Shown: piece after piece, positions 56,143 to 64,000 of the stretch
Numbering within the stretch: position 1 is the stretch's first letter
How the letters are laid out: each line of letters opens with the position of its first letter
DNA from: Candidatus Gemmiger faecavium
Lineage (GTDB): Bacteria; Bacillota; Clostridia; Oscillospirales; Ruminococcaceae
DNA: 64,000 bases
Direction: 5' to 3'
Assembly (NCBI GenBank): GCA_019114415.1
Contig: DXFO01000032.1
Location: 1 to 64,000 of the forward strand
Program-made: the position numbers and the translations under genes
The notes under the pieces: generated by a model
Databases searched by the model: none
The model's input: the letters and a program-made list of their open reading frames with translations, nothing else
Told to the model about the DNA's origin: nothing

Positions 56143-57264
56143 ATGCGTTTTATGTCGAGTTCGACTAACGATAAGCTTCGGGTCGCGCTGTTTTTCGGCG
56201 GCGTTTCCAGCGAGCATGAGGTCAGCTGCGTATCGGCGGCCGCCTGGGTCCGCGCCCTGTCTGCCCAGCCCTGCTGCGACAAGTACGAGGTAGTGCGCAT
56301 CGGCATCACCAAAAGCGGCCGCTGGCTGCGCTTTGACGGCAGCGCCGACGCCATGGCCGACGGCAGCTGGGAGCAGGATGCCTCCTGCCGTCCCTGCGTG
56401 CTCAGCCCCGACCGCGGCGACCACGGCCTGCTGGAGTTCGGCTCCGACGGCACCGTGATCCGCATCCATATTGATGTGGCGGCCCCCGTGCTCCACGGCA
56501 AAAACGGCGAGGACGGCACCATCCAGGGCCTGTTTGACGTGGCGGGCATCCCCTATGTGGGCTGCGGCGTGCTGGCCAGTGCGGTCTGCATGGACAAAGC
56601 GGTGGCCAACACCCTGATGGACGCCGCCGGCGTTCCCCACTGCCATTGGTGCTGGGCCGCCGCCGAGGAGGCCGACGACCTGGAAGCCCTGTGCAATAAA
56701 GTGGAGGGCGTGCTGAGCTACCCTGTTTTCGTCAAGCCCGCCAACGCCGGTTCCAGCGTGGGCGTCAGCAAGGCTGCCAACCGGGAGGCCCTCAAGACCG
56801 CCATCCATGTGGCGCTGGCCGAGGACACCAAGGTGGTGTTTGAGGAATTCATCGACGGCCAGGAGGTGGAGTGTGCCGCCTTCGGCAACCCGGAGACCGG
56901 CGTCACCGTCACTCATCCCGGCGAGATCCTGGCCGGGGCCGAGTTCTACACCTACGACGACAAGTACAAAAACGGCGTGTCCCAGGTGATCATCCCCGCC
57001 CATCTCAGCGACGAAAAGCTGGATGAAGTGTCCGCTCTGGCCAAAAAGGCCTTTCTGGCCCTGGGCTGCACCGGGCTGTCCCGCTGCGATTTCTTTGTGG
57101 AGAAAGGCACCGGCCGCGTGCTGTGCAACGAGCTGAACACGCTGCCCGGCTTTACCGCCATCAGCATGTATCCCAAGCTGATGGAACACGACGGCGTAGG
57201 CTTCTCCGACCTGGTGGACCGTCTGATCGGTCTGGCACTTGCCAAAAGAAAGGGTGCTTATTGA
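56143..57264 (+). CDS. ddl: D-alanine--D-alanine ligase
   Basis: A 373-aa ATP-grasp enzyme making D-Ala-D-Ala for peptidoglycan. VALFFGGVSSEHEVSCVSAA is the Ddl start; VLHGKNGEDGTIQGLFDVAG, the VKPANAGSSVGVSKA lysine/Ser loop, CDFFVEKGTGRVLCNELNTL in part, and PGFTAISMYPKLME are all present. Start ATG 56143 with AGGAAGGGAG upstream; an internal ATG at 56152 also fits. It is followed by murI four bases later, so the two cell-wall genes are coupled. Confidence 0.97.
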   Translation: MRFMSSSTNDKLRVALFFGGVSSEHEVSCVSAAAWVRALSAQPCCDKYEVVRIGITKSGRWLRFDGSADAMADGSWEQDASCRPCVLSPDRGDHGLLEFGSDGTVIRIHIDVAAPVLHGKNGEDGTIQGLFDVAGIPYVGCGVLASAVCMDKAVANTLMDAAGVPHCHWCWAAAEEADDLEALCNKVEGVLSYPVFVKPANAGSSVGVSKAANREALKTAIHVALAEDTKVVFEEFIDGQEVECAAFGNPETGVTVTHPGEILAGAEFYTYDDKYKNGVSQVIIPAHLSDEKLDEVSALAKKAFLALGCTGLSRCDFFVEKGTGRVLCNELNTLPGFTAISMYPKLMEHDGVGFSDLVDRLIGLALAKRKGAY

Positions 57265-57267
57265 GCT

Positions 57268-58101
57268 ATGGATAACCGTCCCATCGGCGTATTTGACAGC
57301 GGCCTCGGCGGCCTGACCGCCGTGCGTCAGCTTCGGCGGGTGCTGCCCGGCGAGGATATCGTCTACTTCGGCGACACCGGCCGCGTGCCCTACGGCTCCC
57401 GCGGGCGGGACATCATCGTCCAGTACGCCCGCCAGGACATCGGCTTCCTGCTGTCCAAGGATGTGAAATTCATCGTCGCCGCCTGCGGAACGGTCAGCTC
57501 GACCTACCCGCCCGCCGAGGCTTCCCGCCTCCCGGTCCCCTTCACCGGCGTGGTGGGGGCCACCGCCCGCCGGGCCGCCGCCGTCACCAAAAACGGCCGC
57601 ATCGGCGTCATCGGCACCCAGGCCACCATCCGCAGCGGCAGCTACCAGAGCCTGCTGAAAGAGCTGGTTCCTGACGCGCAGCTGTTTGCCCGGGCCTGCC
57701 CCCTCTTCGTGCCGCTGGTGGAAAACGGCTACATCGACGAGGGCAATCCCGTGACTCGGCTGGTCATCGCCGACTATCTGACGGAACTCCGGGATACCGG
57801 CATTGACACCCTGATCCTGGGCTGCACCCATTACCCGCTGCTGGAGGGCCTGATCGGCGAGTTCATGGGGCCCGATGTGACCCTCATCGACCCGGGCAAG
57901 TCCACCGCCGACGCGCTGGTGGATGCCCTGGACGCCCTGGAACTGCTCAACGGCAGGACCGAGGGCGGGCAGGCGGAATTTTACGTCAGCGACACCACCG
58001 AGAGCTTTGCCGAGGCCGAGGCACTGTTCCTGGGCAAGTACGGCGGCGGCCCGGTGACCCAGATTGCGATCGAGCAGTATGCTTGGCCGCCCAAACCCTA
58101 A
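57268..58101 (+). CDS. murI: glutamate racemase
   Basis: A 277-aa enzyme supplying D-Glu for peptidoglycan. VFDSGLGGLTAVRQLRR, YFGDTGRVPYGSR and LGCTHYPLLEG (second catalytic Cys) are standard. The first catalytic loop reads AACGTVSSTYP where most MurI proteins have ACNTAxA: the Cys and Thr are kept but the Asn is Gly. The gene is otherwise full length and sits in a ddl-murI pair, so it is probably active. Compare the racemase at 62889, which keeps CNT. Confidence 0.94.
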   Translation: MDNRPIGVFDSGLGGLTAVRQLRRVLPGEDIVYFGDTGRVPYGSRGRDIIVQYARQDIGFLLSKDVKFIVAACGTVSSTYPPAEASRLPVPFTGVVGATARRAAAVTKNGRIGVIGTQATIRSGSYQSLLKELVPDAQLFARACPLFVPLVENGYIDEGNPVTRLVIADYLTELRDTGIDTLILGCTHYPLLEGLIGEFMGPDVTLIDPGKSTADALVDALDALELLNGRTEGGQAEFYVSDTTESFAEAEALFLGKYGGGPVTQIAIEQYAWPPKP

Positions 58102-58120
58102 CACAGGCAGGTAAACGCAA

Positions 58121-58570
58121 ATGGATGAAAATTATCTGATCACCATCAAAGGCACCATGGAGCAGGACGGCCACAGCGAGAGCGTGGAACTGATGACCCA
58201 CGGCAGCTTTTTGCAGAGAGACGGAAGTTTCTATATCATATATAAGGAGACCGAGGCCACCGGCTACGACGGCTGCACCACCACCGTCAAGATTTCGGAG
58301 GACGCCCGCCGCGTTGCCATGCTGCGCTACGGCAAGGCCCAGAGCCAGCTGGTCATCGAGAAAGGCACCCGCCATCTCTGCCACTACGAGACCGGCTACG
58401 GGGCTGTTTCCCTGGGCGTCGCCGCCGACGAGATCGAGCACGAGCTGAGCAGCAACGGCGGTCATGTCAAGTTCAGCTACACGCTGGACTCCGGCAGCGA
58501 AGATTTTATCAGCCGCAACCTGGTGGACATCAACGTGACGCCGCTGCCCCAGCCGGACAGCGCATCGTGA
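58121..58570 (+). CDS. DUF1934 (YwiB-like) protein
   Basis: A 149-aa soluble protein: ENYLITIKGTMEQDGHSESV, a middle beta-rich part with FYIIYKETEATGYDG, and RYGKAQSQLVIEKGTRHLCH. The layout is that of DUF1934, a small lipocalin-like beta-barrel found in Firmicutes, often next to argS as here. No reaction is known. It begins 19 bases after murI and ends 49 bases before argS. Confidence 0.88.
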   Translation: MDENYLITIKGTMEQDGHSESVELMTHGSFLQRDGSFYIIYKETEATGYDGCTTTVKISEDARRVAMLRYGKAQSQLVIEKGTRHLCHYETGYGAVSLGVAADEIEHELSSNGGHVKFSYTLDSGSEDFISRNLVDINVTPLPQPDSAS

Positions 58571-58619
58571 CGTTCAAACCATACAAGATTTGTAAATACT
58601 GCAAAGGAGTGCGTTTTTC

Positions 58620-60380
58620 ATGACCGATTACCGCAACTACAACCCCCGCAAGACCGCCCTGGACGCAGCCCGCGACCTGCTGACCAAGGCCGCCTGTGCC
58701 GCCATGGACAGCGGTGCTCTGCCCAAGACCGATCTGCCGGATTTCATCGTTGAGATCCCGGCCGACACCAAAAACGGCGACGTGGCCGCCAACCTTGCCA
58801 TGGTGGGTGCCCGCGCCTTCCACAAGGCGCCGCGCCAGATCGCCGAGGCTGTGGTTGCCCAGCTGGATCTGACCGGCAGCCTGTTTGCCCGTGTGGAGAT
58901 CGCCGGTCCCGGCTTCATCAACCTGTTCCTGGGTGACGGCTGGTTCACCTCCGTCCTGCGCGCCGCCTGCGCGGGCCAGGATTACGGCCGCACCGATGCC
59001 GGCCAGGGCAAGCGCTACAACGTGGAGTTTGTTTCCGCCAACCCCACCGGCCCCATGCACATGGGCAACGCCCGCGGCGGCGCTCTGGGCGACTGCCTGG
59101 CCGCCTGCCTGGACTGGGCCGGTTACGACGTGACCCGCGAGTTTTACATCAACGACGCGGGCAACCAGATCCAGAAGTTCGGCAAGAGCCTGGCCATCCG
59201 CTATCTGCAGCTGTACAAGGGTGAGGAGGCCTGCCCTCTGCCCGAGGAGTGCTACCAGGGCGCCGACATCATTGAGCGTGCCAAGGAGTTTGCTGCCGTC
59301 CACGGCGACAGCTACGTCAACGCCGATTTTGAGGAACTGAAATCCGCCATCACCGCCGATGCCCTGCCCAAGAACATCGCCGGGCTCAAGCGCGACCTGG
59401 GCAAGTACCGCATTGAGTACGACGTCTGGTTCCCCGAGAGCACCCTCCACGACAGCGGTGCGGTGAACGACATCGTGCAGATCCTGCTGGACAAGGGTGC
59501 CTGCTACAAGGCCGAGGACGGCGCCATCATGTACAAGAGCGCCCAGTACAGCTCCAAGTACGGCGTTGCCAACAAGAAAAAGACCGATGACGGCAGTGAG
59601 GAGGAAGCCAAGGACGAGGTCCTGGTCCGCGCCAACGGCATCCCCACCTACTTTGCGGCGGACATTGCCTACCATTATAACAAGCTGGCCGTCCGCGGCT
59701 TTGACCGTGCCATCGACGTCTGGGGCGCCGACCATCACGGCCACGTTGCCCGTATGAAGGGTGCCATGGACGCCATCGGTCTGGATGGCAGCCGTCTGGA
59801 CGTGGTACTGATGCAGATGGTCAACCTGATCCGCGACGGCAAGCCCGTCCGCATGAGCAAGCGTACCGGCAAGGCCATCACCCTGACCGATCTGCTGGAC
59901 GATGTGCCCATCGATTCCGCCCGCTTCTTCTTCAACCAGCGGGAAAGCTCCTCCACCCTGGACTTCGACCTGGACCTGGCCGTCAAGAACGACAGCGACA
60001 ACCCGGTCTACTACGTCCAGTACGCCCATGCGCGCATCTGCTCCATCCTGAAGAAGCTGGAGCAGGAAGGCATCACCTTCCGCGGCAGCGAGGCCGCCGA
60101 CGCTTCGGTTCTGACCGATCCTTCCGAGCAGGCTCTGCTGCGTCTGATCGCCGCCTTCCCTGCCGAGATCGCCGCGGCTGCGGAAAAGTACGATCCCGCC
60201 CGCATCACCCGCTACACCATCGACGTGGCCAGCGCCTTCCACCGCTTCTACGGCGCCTGCCGCATCCTGGGTGCGGAGGATGCCGTCCAGCAGGCCCGCA
60301 TTGCCCTGTGCCTGGGTGTCCGCGACGTGCTGCGCAACGCGCTGACCATGTTCAAGATCAACGTTCCCGAGAGCATGTAA
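58620..60380 (+). CDS. argS: arginyl-tRNA synthetase
   Basis: A 586-aa class I synthetase. An N-terminal Add1 domain (about 1-120, GDVAANLAMVGARAFHKAPR) is followed by the HIGH-type motif VSANPTGPMHMGNARGGALG, the AADIAYHYNKLAVRGFDRAI-type segment and the KMSKS-equivalent VRMSKRTGKAITL. The anticodon-binding DALR domain ends the protein. GCAAAGGAG precedes ATG 58620. A terminator follows. Confidence 0.98.
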   Translation: MTDYRNYNPRKTALDAARDLLTKAACAAMDSGALPKTDLPDFIVEIPADTKNGDVAANLAMVGARAFHKAPRQIAEAVVAQLDLTGSLFARVEIAGPGFINLFLGDGWFTSVLRAACAGQDYGRTDAGQGKRYNVEFVSANPTGPMHMGNARGGALGDCLAACLDWAGYDVTREFYINDAGNQIQKFGKSLAIRYLQLYKGEEACPLPEECYQGADIIERAKEFAAVHGDSYVNADFEELKSAITADALPKNIAGLKRDLGKYRIEYDVWFPESTLHDSGAVNDIVQILLDKGACYKAEDGAIMYKSAQYSSKYGVANKKKTDDGSEEEAKDEVLVRANGIPTYFAADIAYHYNKLAVRGFDRAIDVWGADHHGHVARMKGAMDAIGLDGSRLDVVLMQMVNLIRDGKPVRMSKRTGKAITLTDLLDDVPIDSARFFFNQRESSSTLDFDLDLAVKNDSDNPVYYVQYAHARICSILKKLEQEGITFRGSEAADASVLTDPSEQALLRLIAAFPAEIAAAAEKYDPARITRYTIDVASAFHRFYGACRILGAEDAVQQARIALCLGVRDVLRNALTMFKINVPESM

Positions 60381-60413
60381 GCAAAAAAGCATCGTTTTAT
60401 CGTGCAATAGAAG

Positions 60414-60446
60414 AAGCCCCGCAGGTTGCAGCCTGCGGGGCTTTCT
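60414..60446 (+). terminator. terminator of argS
   Basis: AAGCCCCGCAGG pairs with CCTGCGGGGCTT around TTGCAG, then TCTGTG. The GC-rich stem is perfect; the T-run is short. Confidence 0.8.
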
Positions 60447-60549
60447 GTGTTTAGGTACACCGAATAAACTTATTATATCACATCCGTCAATGTACTTTCA
60501 ACTCAATTTATGCACAAATAAATCCTTGTAAGGTTGTCGGGTTTGCGAA

Positions 60550-60578
60550 TGGACGTTCATTTGGGCCTGTGGTATATT
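60550..60578 (+). promoter_or_regulatory. promoter of the large non-coding RNA
   Basis: TGGACG (60550-60555), 17 bases, TATATT (60573-60578), giving a predicted start near 60586. The -35 matches the consensus at four of six positions and the -10 at five. No other promoter-like pair is as good before the A/G-rich region begins. Confidence 0.5.
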
Positions 60579-61036
60579 ATAGTCACAGAAAGAAAACAGC
60601 CGGAGATAAGGAGACAGAAACTCCAAGAGCCCACTTCTCAAAAGGTTCGGTCACAAAGTTCTGAAGTTCTTTTCTAAAGGCTTAAGGTCAAGTTCATTGA
60701 AGGTTTCTTTCTAAAAAGCATACCGAGGAAAACGGAGCGGCAAAGTAAATCAGAAAAAACGGATTCAGAAATTAGAAAGTTCAAAAGCAGGTTTCCGGTT
60801 CAGGTTTTCGAAAGAAAATCAGATCAGGAAAAGGCAGATGAAACAGAAAGAGATTTGAAGAAGTGAAATCTGAAAGGAAATGCAGAATCCAAAAAGAATC
60901 GGATATGTAGAAAGAGATGCGGTGGAATACCTTAAAAGGTCCAGAAAAGCAAAATTCAAAACAGACCGAGGGTTTTTGACAAGTTGTAAAAAAGAGGCAC
61001 GCCGGCAGGATTCGTAAGGAAGGAGGCTCAGGTCCC

Positions 61037-61087
61037 ATGGCAAACTTTAAAGATCCCATTCATCACCGGCAGGCCTGGGCTTGCTGA
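61037..61087 (+). other. possible 16-codon ORF inside the large RNA
   Basis: ATG 61037 has AGGAGG ten bases upstream and opens MANFKDPIHHRQAWAC followed by TGA. The ribosome site is good, but the peptide shows no signal or motif. It may be chance in a purine-rich RNA. Confidence 0.25.
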
Positions 61088-61224
61088 GACGACAGAAACC
61101 ACATCAAGAGCCGCAGGTCATAACCTGTACAGAAGCACTACAAATGATGGTTGGTTCTGAAAACGATCAAGATGCAATCCCAGGGCCTGTCAAATCAGAC
61201 AGCTTTATATAGATAGATGATAAG

Positions 61225-61698
61225 ACGAACGAAGGGTGAAAATCCAGATAGTCCGCCAAACCTGATAAAGCAAATCTTAACCTTTAAGATAGAGCGTAAG
61301 GTTTCATCTAGCTGAACAAGGAGTTACTCCAATGTACTAGAGTAAAGAGGATCTTCCTCTCAGCATCACATCCCCAAAGCCCATTGCAGGAAACAGATGA
61401 TCTTCCCGGTTCCACAGATGCAGGGTAAGTAACGAACGATTGAAAATACGTTGACAAAGTGTCCTGAAGTTTCAGGCCGGAGCCACTCCCAGGTAATCCG
61501 AGATAGTTTCAAAGACACCGCAGGGTACAGAGTTCCTGGTAAAGCAAACTGGTCAAATACAAACGATTTTCCCTCTTCTCTTCCCTAGGCAAATAACGAA
61601 CGACAGGGCGATCGGTAAAATCTTCCGAAGTATCGAGGCAGAGATCCTTGAATCTTAGCCTGATTCCAGCAAAGTTCCTGGTAACCATTACAAGCAAA
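61225..61698 (+). repeat. three repeated modules within the large RNA
   Basis: ACGAACGA occurs at 61225-61232, 61432-61439 and 61596-61603, each preceded by an A-rich lead (TAAG, TAAGTA, AAATA). Each is followed by a second motif: CCTGATAAAGCAAA (61261-61274), CCTGGTAAAGCAAA (61535-61548) and CCTGGTAA-CCATTACA-AGCAAA (61677-61698, with an insertion). The last two also share AGTTCCTGGTAA (61531-61542, 61673-61684). The spacings differ (about 45, 112 and 98 bases), so these are repeated structural modules and not recent tandem copies. Confidence 0.75.
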
Positions 61699-61842
61699 TC
61701 CTAAGGTTTTTACCACAAGGTTCCGGCAAGAATGGGTTCGATCCACACAATATCTGGAAGAGGTAACTCATGAAAATGAGTCAACGGTCCGAAAAATAGT
61801 GAATCACGGGTATGAGGCTATGACTCCGAAGAAGTAATACCG

Positions 61843-61877
61843 GCGGGACACACAGAAATGTGTGTCCCGCCTTTTTT
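61843..61877 (+). terminator. terminator of the large RNA
   Basis: GCGGGACACACA (61843-61854) pairs perfectly with TGTGTGTCCCGC (61859-61870) around a GAAA loop, then CTTTTTTGG. No protein gene lies upstream that would otherwise explain it. Confidence 0.92.
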
Positions 61878-61919
61878 GGCATTGGGTTATTGATGAGCAC
61901 AGCGACAAACCGGAAGGTA

Positions 61920-62438
61920 TCAATCAAATAATCCTTCGGACATCAACAGTTCAAGAACTTTTGCTTCTCTCTCAAACATAGCCTGATTGTAAGGGCTTTG
62001 TGCTACATTGCGATTCTTTCTTATCGCAGTTTTGGGATCGACAAATTCTAAAGTATATGTTTCTGCCAATTCATACTCGTCCAAGTTTTGCGCAACCACA
62101 CCTTCCTCTGCTTCACAAAGGTAATAATAATTGTCCTGAACAAAGCATTCCGTCTCATCCGCATCACTCTTCTGAATGCGGTGGACATATCCATATTCTT
62201 TTATCGTTTCGGGTTTAACTACCAGCCCCGATTCTTCACGGGTTTCCCGTATCATAGCATCTATGGGATTCTCACCGCTTTCAATCCCTCCGCCGGGAAA
62301 CTTATAGTAGTCATATTTCAAGCTGTGAACCATAGCGATCTTGTTGTTTACAATGATAATGCTTCTGGCAGAATTGCGAACAAATGTGTGTGTACATTTC
62401 CCGTAATCTTTCTTATCCATCTCAAATAGTAATCTCAT
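61920..62438 (-). CDS. NUDIX hydrolase
   Basis: A 172-aa NUDIX enzyme. The Nudix box GGGIESGENPIDAMIRETRE followed by ESGL gives the G-x5-E-x7-REUxEExGU pattern. Upstream IIIVNNKIAMVHSLKYDYYKF and the FVDPKTAIRKN tail complete the fold. It probably hydrolyses a nucleoside diphosphate derivative; substrate unknown. Codon use is clearly more A/T-rich than the surrounding genes, suggesting later arrival together with the neighbouring RNA region. ATG 62438 has GAGGAGG upstream. It converges on the RNA terminator. Confidence 0.92.
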   Translation of the reverse strand: MRLLFEMDKKDYGKCTHTFVRNSARSIIIVNNKIAMVHSLKYDYYKFPGGGIESGENPIDAMIRETREESGLVVKPETIKEYGYVHRIQKSDADETECFVQDNYYYLCEAEEGVVAQNLDEYELAETYTLEFVDPKTAIRKNRNVAQSPYNQAMFEREAKVLELLMSEGLFD

Positions 62439-62597
62439 GTTGCCTCCTCAAATCCCGATTTTCATTAACACACTTGCTGATGGCGAACAACATTTTATGC
62501 TGTTTGCGGACGAGAATTCATCATAACTTTTTTATAAGAAATATATCACTAAAATACGAGTAATTCCACCGTCTAATATTGAAGCTCCCCCAAACAG

Positions 62598-62626
62598 TTT
62601 CTATCTGCTCAGACAGTCTCTGTCAA
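62598..62626 (-). promoter_or_regulatory. possible promoter of the NUDIX gene
   Basis: On the minus strand TTGACA (62621-62626), 17 bases, TAGAAA (62598-62603). It is about 160 bases upstream of the ATG. Confidence 0.4.
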
Positions 62627-62827
62627 ATCCAAATCATTTCAGCCCTGATGATTTCCTATGCTCGGCCGCAAATTCTTGGATCGCACCAATTCAAAACGCA
62701 CTCTCCCCGGTCCAAACGCCGAATATGGCGCATATGGTCAGACGCTCCTGCCTGGCCGATGCCGTAAGTGTAATTTTGTATGCATTCCTTCCTTACAGGG
62801 CCCCATCTAACCGGCGGGGCGTTTTTC

Positions 62828-62856
62828 TTGCATATTTTGCCGGAGGGCCGTATAAT
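62828..62856 (+). promoter_or_regulatory. promoter of the amino-acid racemase
   Basis: TTGCAT (62828-62833), 17 bases, TATAAT (62851-62856), about 32 bases before the ATG. Confidence 0.75.
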
Positions 62857-62888
62857 AAGAGTATTAGTCAAAAATGGGAGGTGTGCGC

Positions 62889-63614
62889 ATGGCGATACCG
62901 CAGCCGGGCCAACATCCGGTGCTCGGCATTTTGGGCGGGCTTGGTCCCGCCGCAAGCTGTTATCTCTATCAGATGCTGATCGACCACACCCCTGCCGTAC
63001 GCGACCAGGACCACATCGATATTGTGATTTCTTCCCGCGCATCGACACCGGACCGAACGGCGTTTATCGTCGGGGAAAGCAAGGACGATCCCTTTCTTGT
63101 CATGGAGCAGGACGGCAAAAGCCTGGTCGCCTACGGTGCAACGGTGCTGGCCATCCCCTGCAACACCGCACATTATTTCTATGACCGCCTTGCGGCGGCA
63201 CTGCCGGTCCCGGTGCTCAACATGCCCCGGCTGACCGTGGCGGCCGCCAAAGCCGCCGGGTGCAAAAAGCTGGGCATCCTGGCAACGGACGGCACGTTGC
63301 TGGCCGGCACCTATCAGCTGATGTGCGGCGAGGCCGGCGTTGAGTACGCCGCCCCCTCCCCCGAGCACCAGCGCGGCGTGATGACGGTGATCTACGACCA
63401 GATCAAGCAGGGCCAGCGTGCCGACATGGCACTGTTCAATGCCGCGGCTGACGATTTGAAACGTCAGGGCTGCGACATGGCTGTGCTGGGCTGCACCGAG
63501 CTGAGCCTGGTCAAGCGGGATGAAAAGCTGGGCAGCTTTTTCATCGACAGCACCGAGGTCCTGTGCAAAAATGCCCTGCTTGCCTGTGGGGTACAGCCCA
63601 TCGGGTTTGACTGA
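62889..63614 (+). CDS. aspartate/glutamate racemase family protein
   Basis: A 241-aa enzyme of the Asp/Glu/hydantoin racemase family. LGILGGLGPAASCYLYQMLI is the start of the aspartate racemase group; LAIPCNTAHYFYDRL carries the first catalytic Cys and MAVLGCTELSLV the second. It interconverts L- and D-forms of an acidic or other amino acid; substrate not determined. GGGAGG lies seven bases before ATG 62889. It is followed 85 bases later by metG. Confidence 0.9.
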   Translation: MAIPQPGQHPVLGILGGLGPAASCYLYQMLIDHTPAVRDQDHIDIVISSRASTPDRTAFIVGESKDDPFLVMEQDGKSLVAYGATVLAIPCNTAHYFYDRLAAALPVPVLNMPRLTVAAAKAAGCKKLGILATDGTLLAGTYQLMCGEAGVEYAAPSPEHQRGVMTVIYDQIKQGQRADMALFNAAADDLKRQGCDMAVLGCTELSLVKRDEKLGSFFIDSTEVLCKNALLACGVQPIGFD

Positions 63615-63684
63615 CCGCTCTTTACTTTGCCGATTTTCGCGCCTTTGCGCGTGGTTTCCCGGCTGCCGGGCAAATGTTTTTTAG

Positions 63685-64000
<316 letters not shown>

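Larger units (their letters stand above)
60586..61877 (+). ncRNA. candidate large structured non-coding RNA (about 1.29 kb)
   Basis: About 1.3 kb with no credible protein gene on either strand, yet bounded by a promoter and a strong terminator. The first half (to about 61000) is extremely rich in A and G on the plus strand. The second half has many short exact hairpins: ATCTTAA/TTAAGAT (61274-61290), ACTCAT/ATGAGT with a GAAA tetraloop (61766-61781), GGTAT/ATACC (61809-61841). Two motifs occur three times each (separate entry). This is the signature of a large folded RNA like OLE, GOLLD or ROOL. I cannot assign a known class. RNase P RNA, tmRNA and group II intron landmarks were not found. 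Confidence 0.7.
62439..62888. other. intergenic region between NUDIX gene and racemase
   Basis: It is A/T-rich at first, changing to GC-rich near 62750. It holds a possible minus-strand promoter (62598-62626), a weak hairpin GCCCC/GGGGC followed by GTTTTTC (about 62800-62828) and the racemase promoter (62828-62856). No gene is supported. Confidence 0.5.

Noticed and set aside
56023-58104. A 693-codon minus-strand frame over ddl and murI
   Set aside because: Shadow of two clear cell-wall genes; its Gly/Ala/His-rich composition fits an antisense frame.
61734-61744. GGGTTCGATCC, like the T-arm of a tRNA, inside the large RNA
   Set aside because: No acceptor, D-arm or anticodon arm can be built around it, and the stem is too short.
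60586-61877. RNase P RNA, tmRNA or group II intron as identity of the large RNA
   Set aside because: I did not find the conserved RNase P cores, a tRNA-like end and tag frame, or an intron domain V with a reverse transcriptase gene. This is by eye only.

Overview
The window looks like a chromosome segment from a GC-rich, Gram-positive member of the Clostridia, most likely a gut Oscillospiraceae/Ruminococcaceae of the Faecalibacterium-Gemmiger-Subdoligranulum type. Evidence: Firmicutes gene orders (yhbY-nadD-yqeK-rsfS; plsX-rnc-smc-ftsY; infC-rpmI-rplT), a fused FeoA-FeoB with a small Cys-rich companion, a CD1247-type zinc-ribbon protein, strong AGGAGG ribosome sites and good sigma-A promoters. 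The genus is inference. No rRNA, tRNA, CRISPR array or intact insertion sequence was seen.

Layout. 0-6.5 kb: an orphan amino-acid-binding lipoprotein, a ferrous iron uptake operon (feoAB plus a 59-aa Cys-rich protein) behind a hairpin-rich leader, the anchor-end remnant of a sortase-anchored surface protein, and a PPK2 polyphosphate kinase. 6.5-31.9 kb: a large cell-surface polysaccharide region. It holds about ten glycosyltransferases in tightly spaced or overlapping genes, enolase as an independent unit inside it, a Wzm/Wzt-type ABC exporter, a GT52/polysialyltransferase-like enzyme, a small block that appears to make a CMP-activated 3-deoxy-ulosonate (KdsB-like cytidylyltransferase, DRE-TIM aldolase fusion, KdsC-like phosphatase), a DUF2142-type membrane protein carrying a DUF4214-like insert, a polyprenol-phosphate sugar transferase with its DUF2304 partner, and a PIG-V-like mannosyltransferase.

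32-54.5 kb, almost all on the minus strand: housekeeping genes. These are a zinc-ribbon protein, efp, an endonuclease-IV-fold protein, yqeG, rpsU, leuS, rsfS, an LCP ligase, yqeK, nadD and yhbY, then a long run reading spoU-type methylase-dprA-topA-trmFO-plsX-rnc-smc-ftsY-rdgB. 54.6-56.0 kb: the infC-rpmI-rplT operon on the minus strand, with an AUC start codon for infC and an attenuator-like hairpin in its leader. 56.1-60.4 kb, plus strand: ddl, murI, a DUF1934 gene and argS.

60.45-62.85 kb: an island of different composition between argS and an amino-acid racemase/metG. Its first 1.3 kb has no credible protein gene. It begins with a promoter, ends in a perfect 12-bp GAAA-loop terminator, is rich in purines and short hairpins, and carries three spaced copies of a two-part motif. 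I read it as one large structured non-coding RNA of about 1.29 kb, and it is the most interesting object in the window. A NUDIX hydrolase gene lies next to it.

The second most interesting item is the CMP-ulosonate block: a Gram-positive surface-glycan locus with Kdo-like activation and dephosphorylation genes, where a pyruvate-aldolase-type enzyme sits in the place of KdsA/NeuB and a CMP-sugar-type transferase lies close by.
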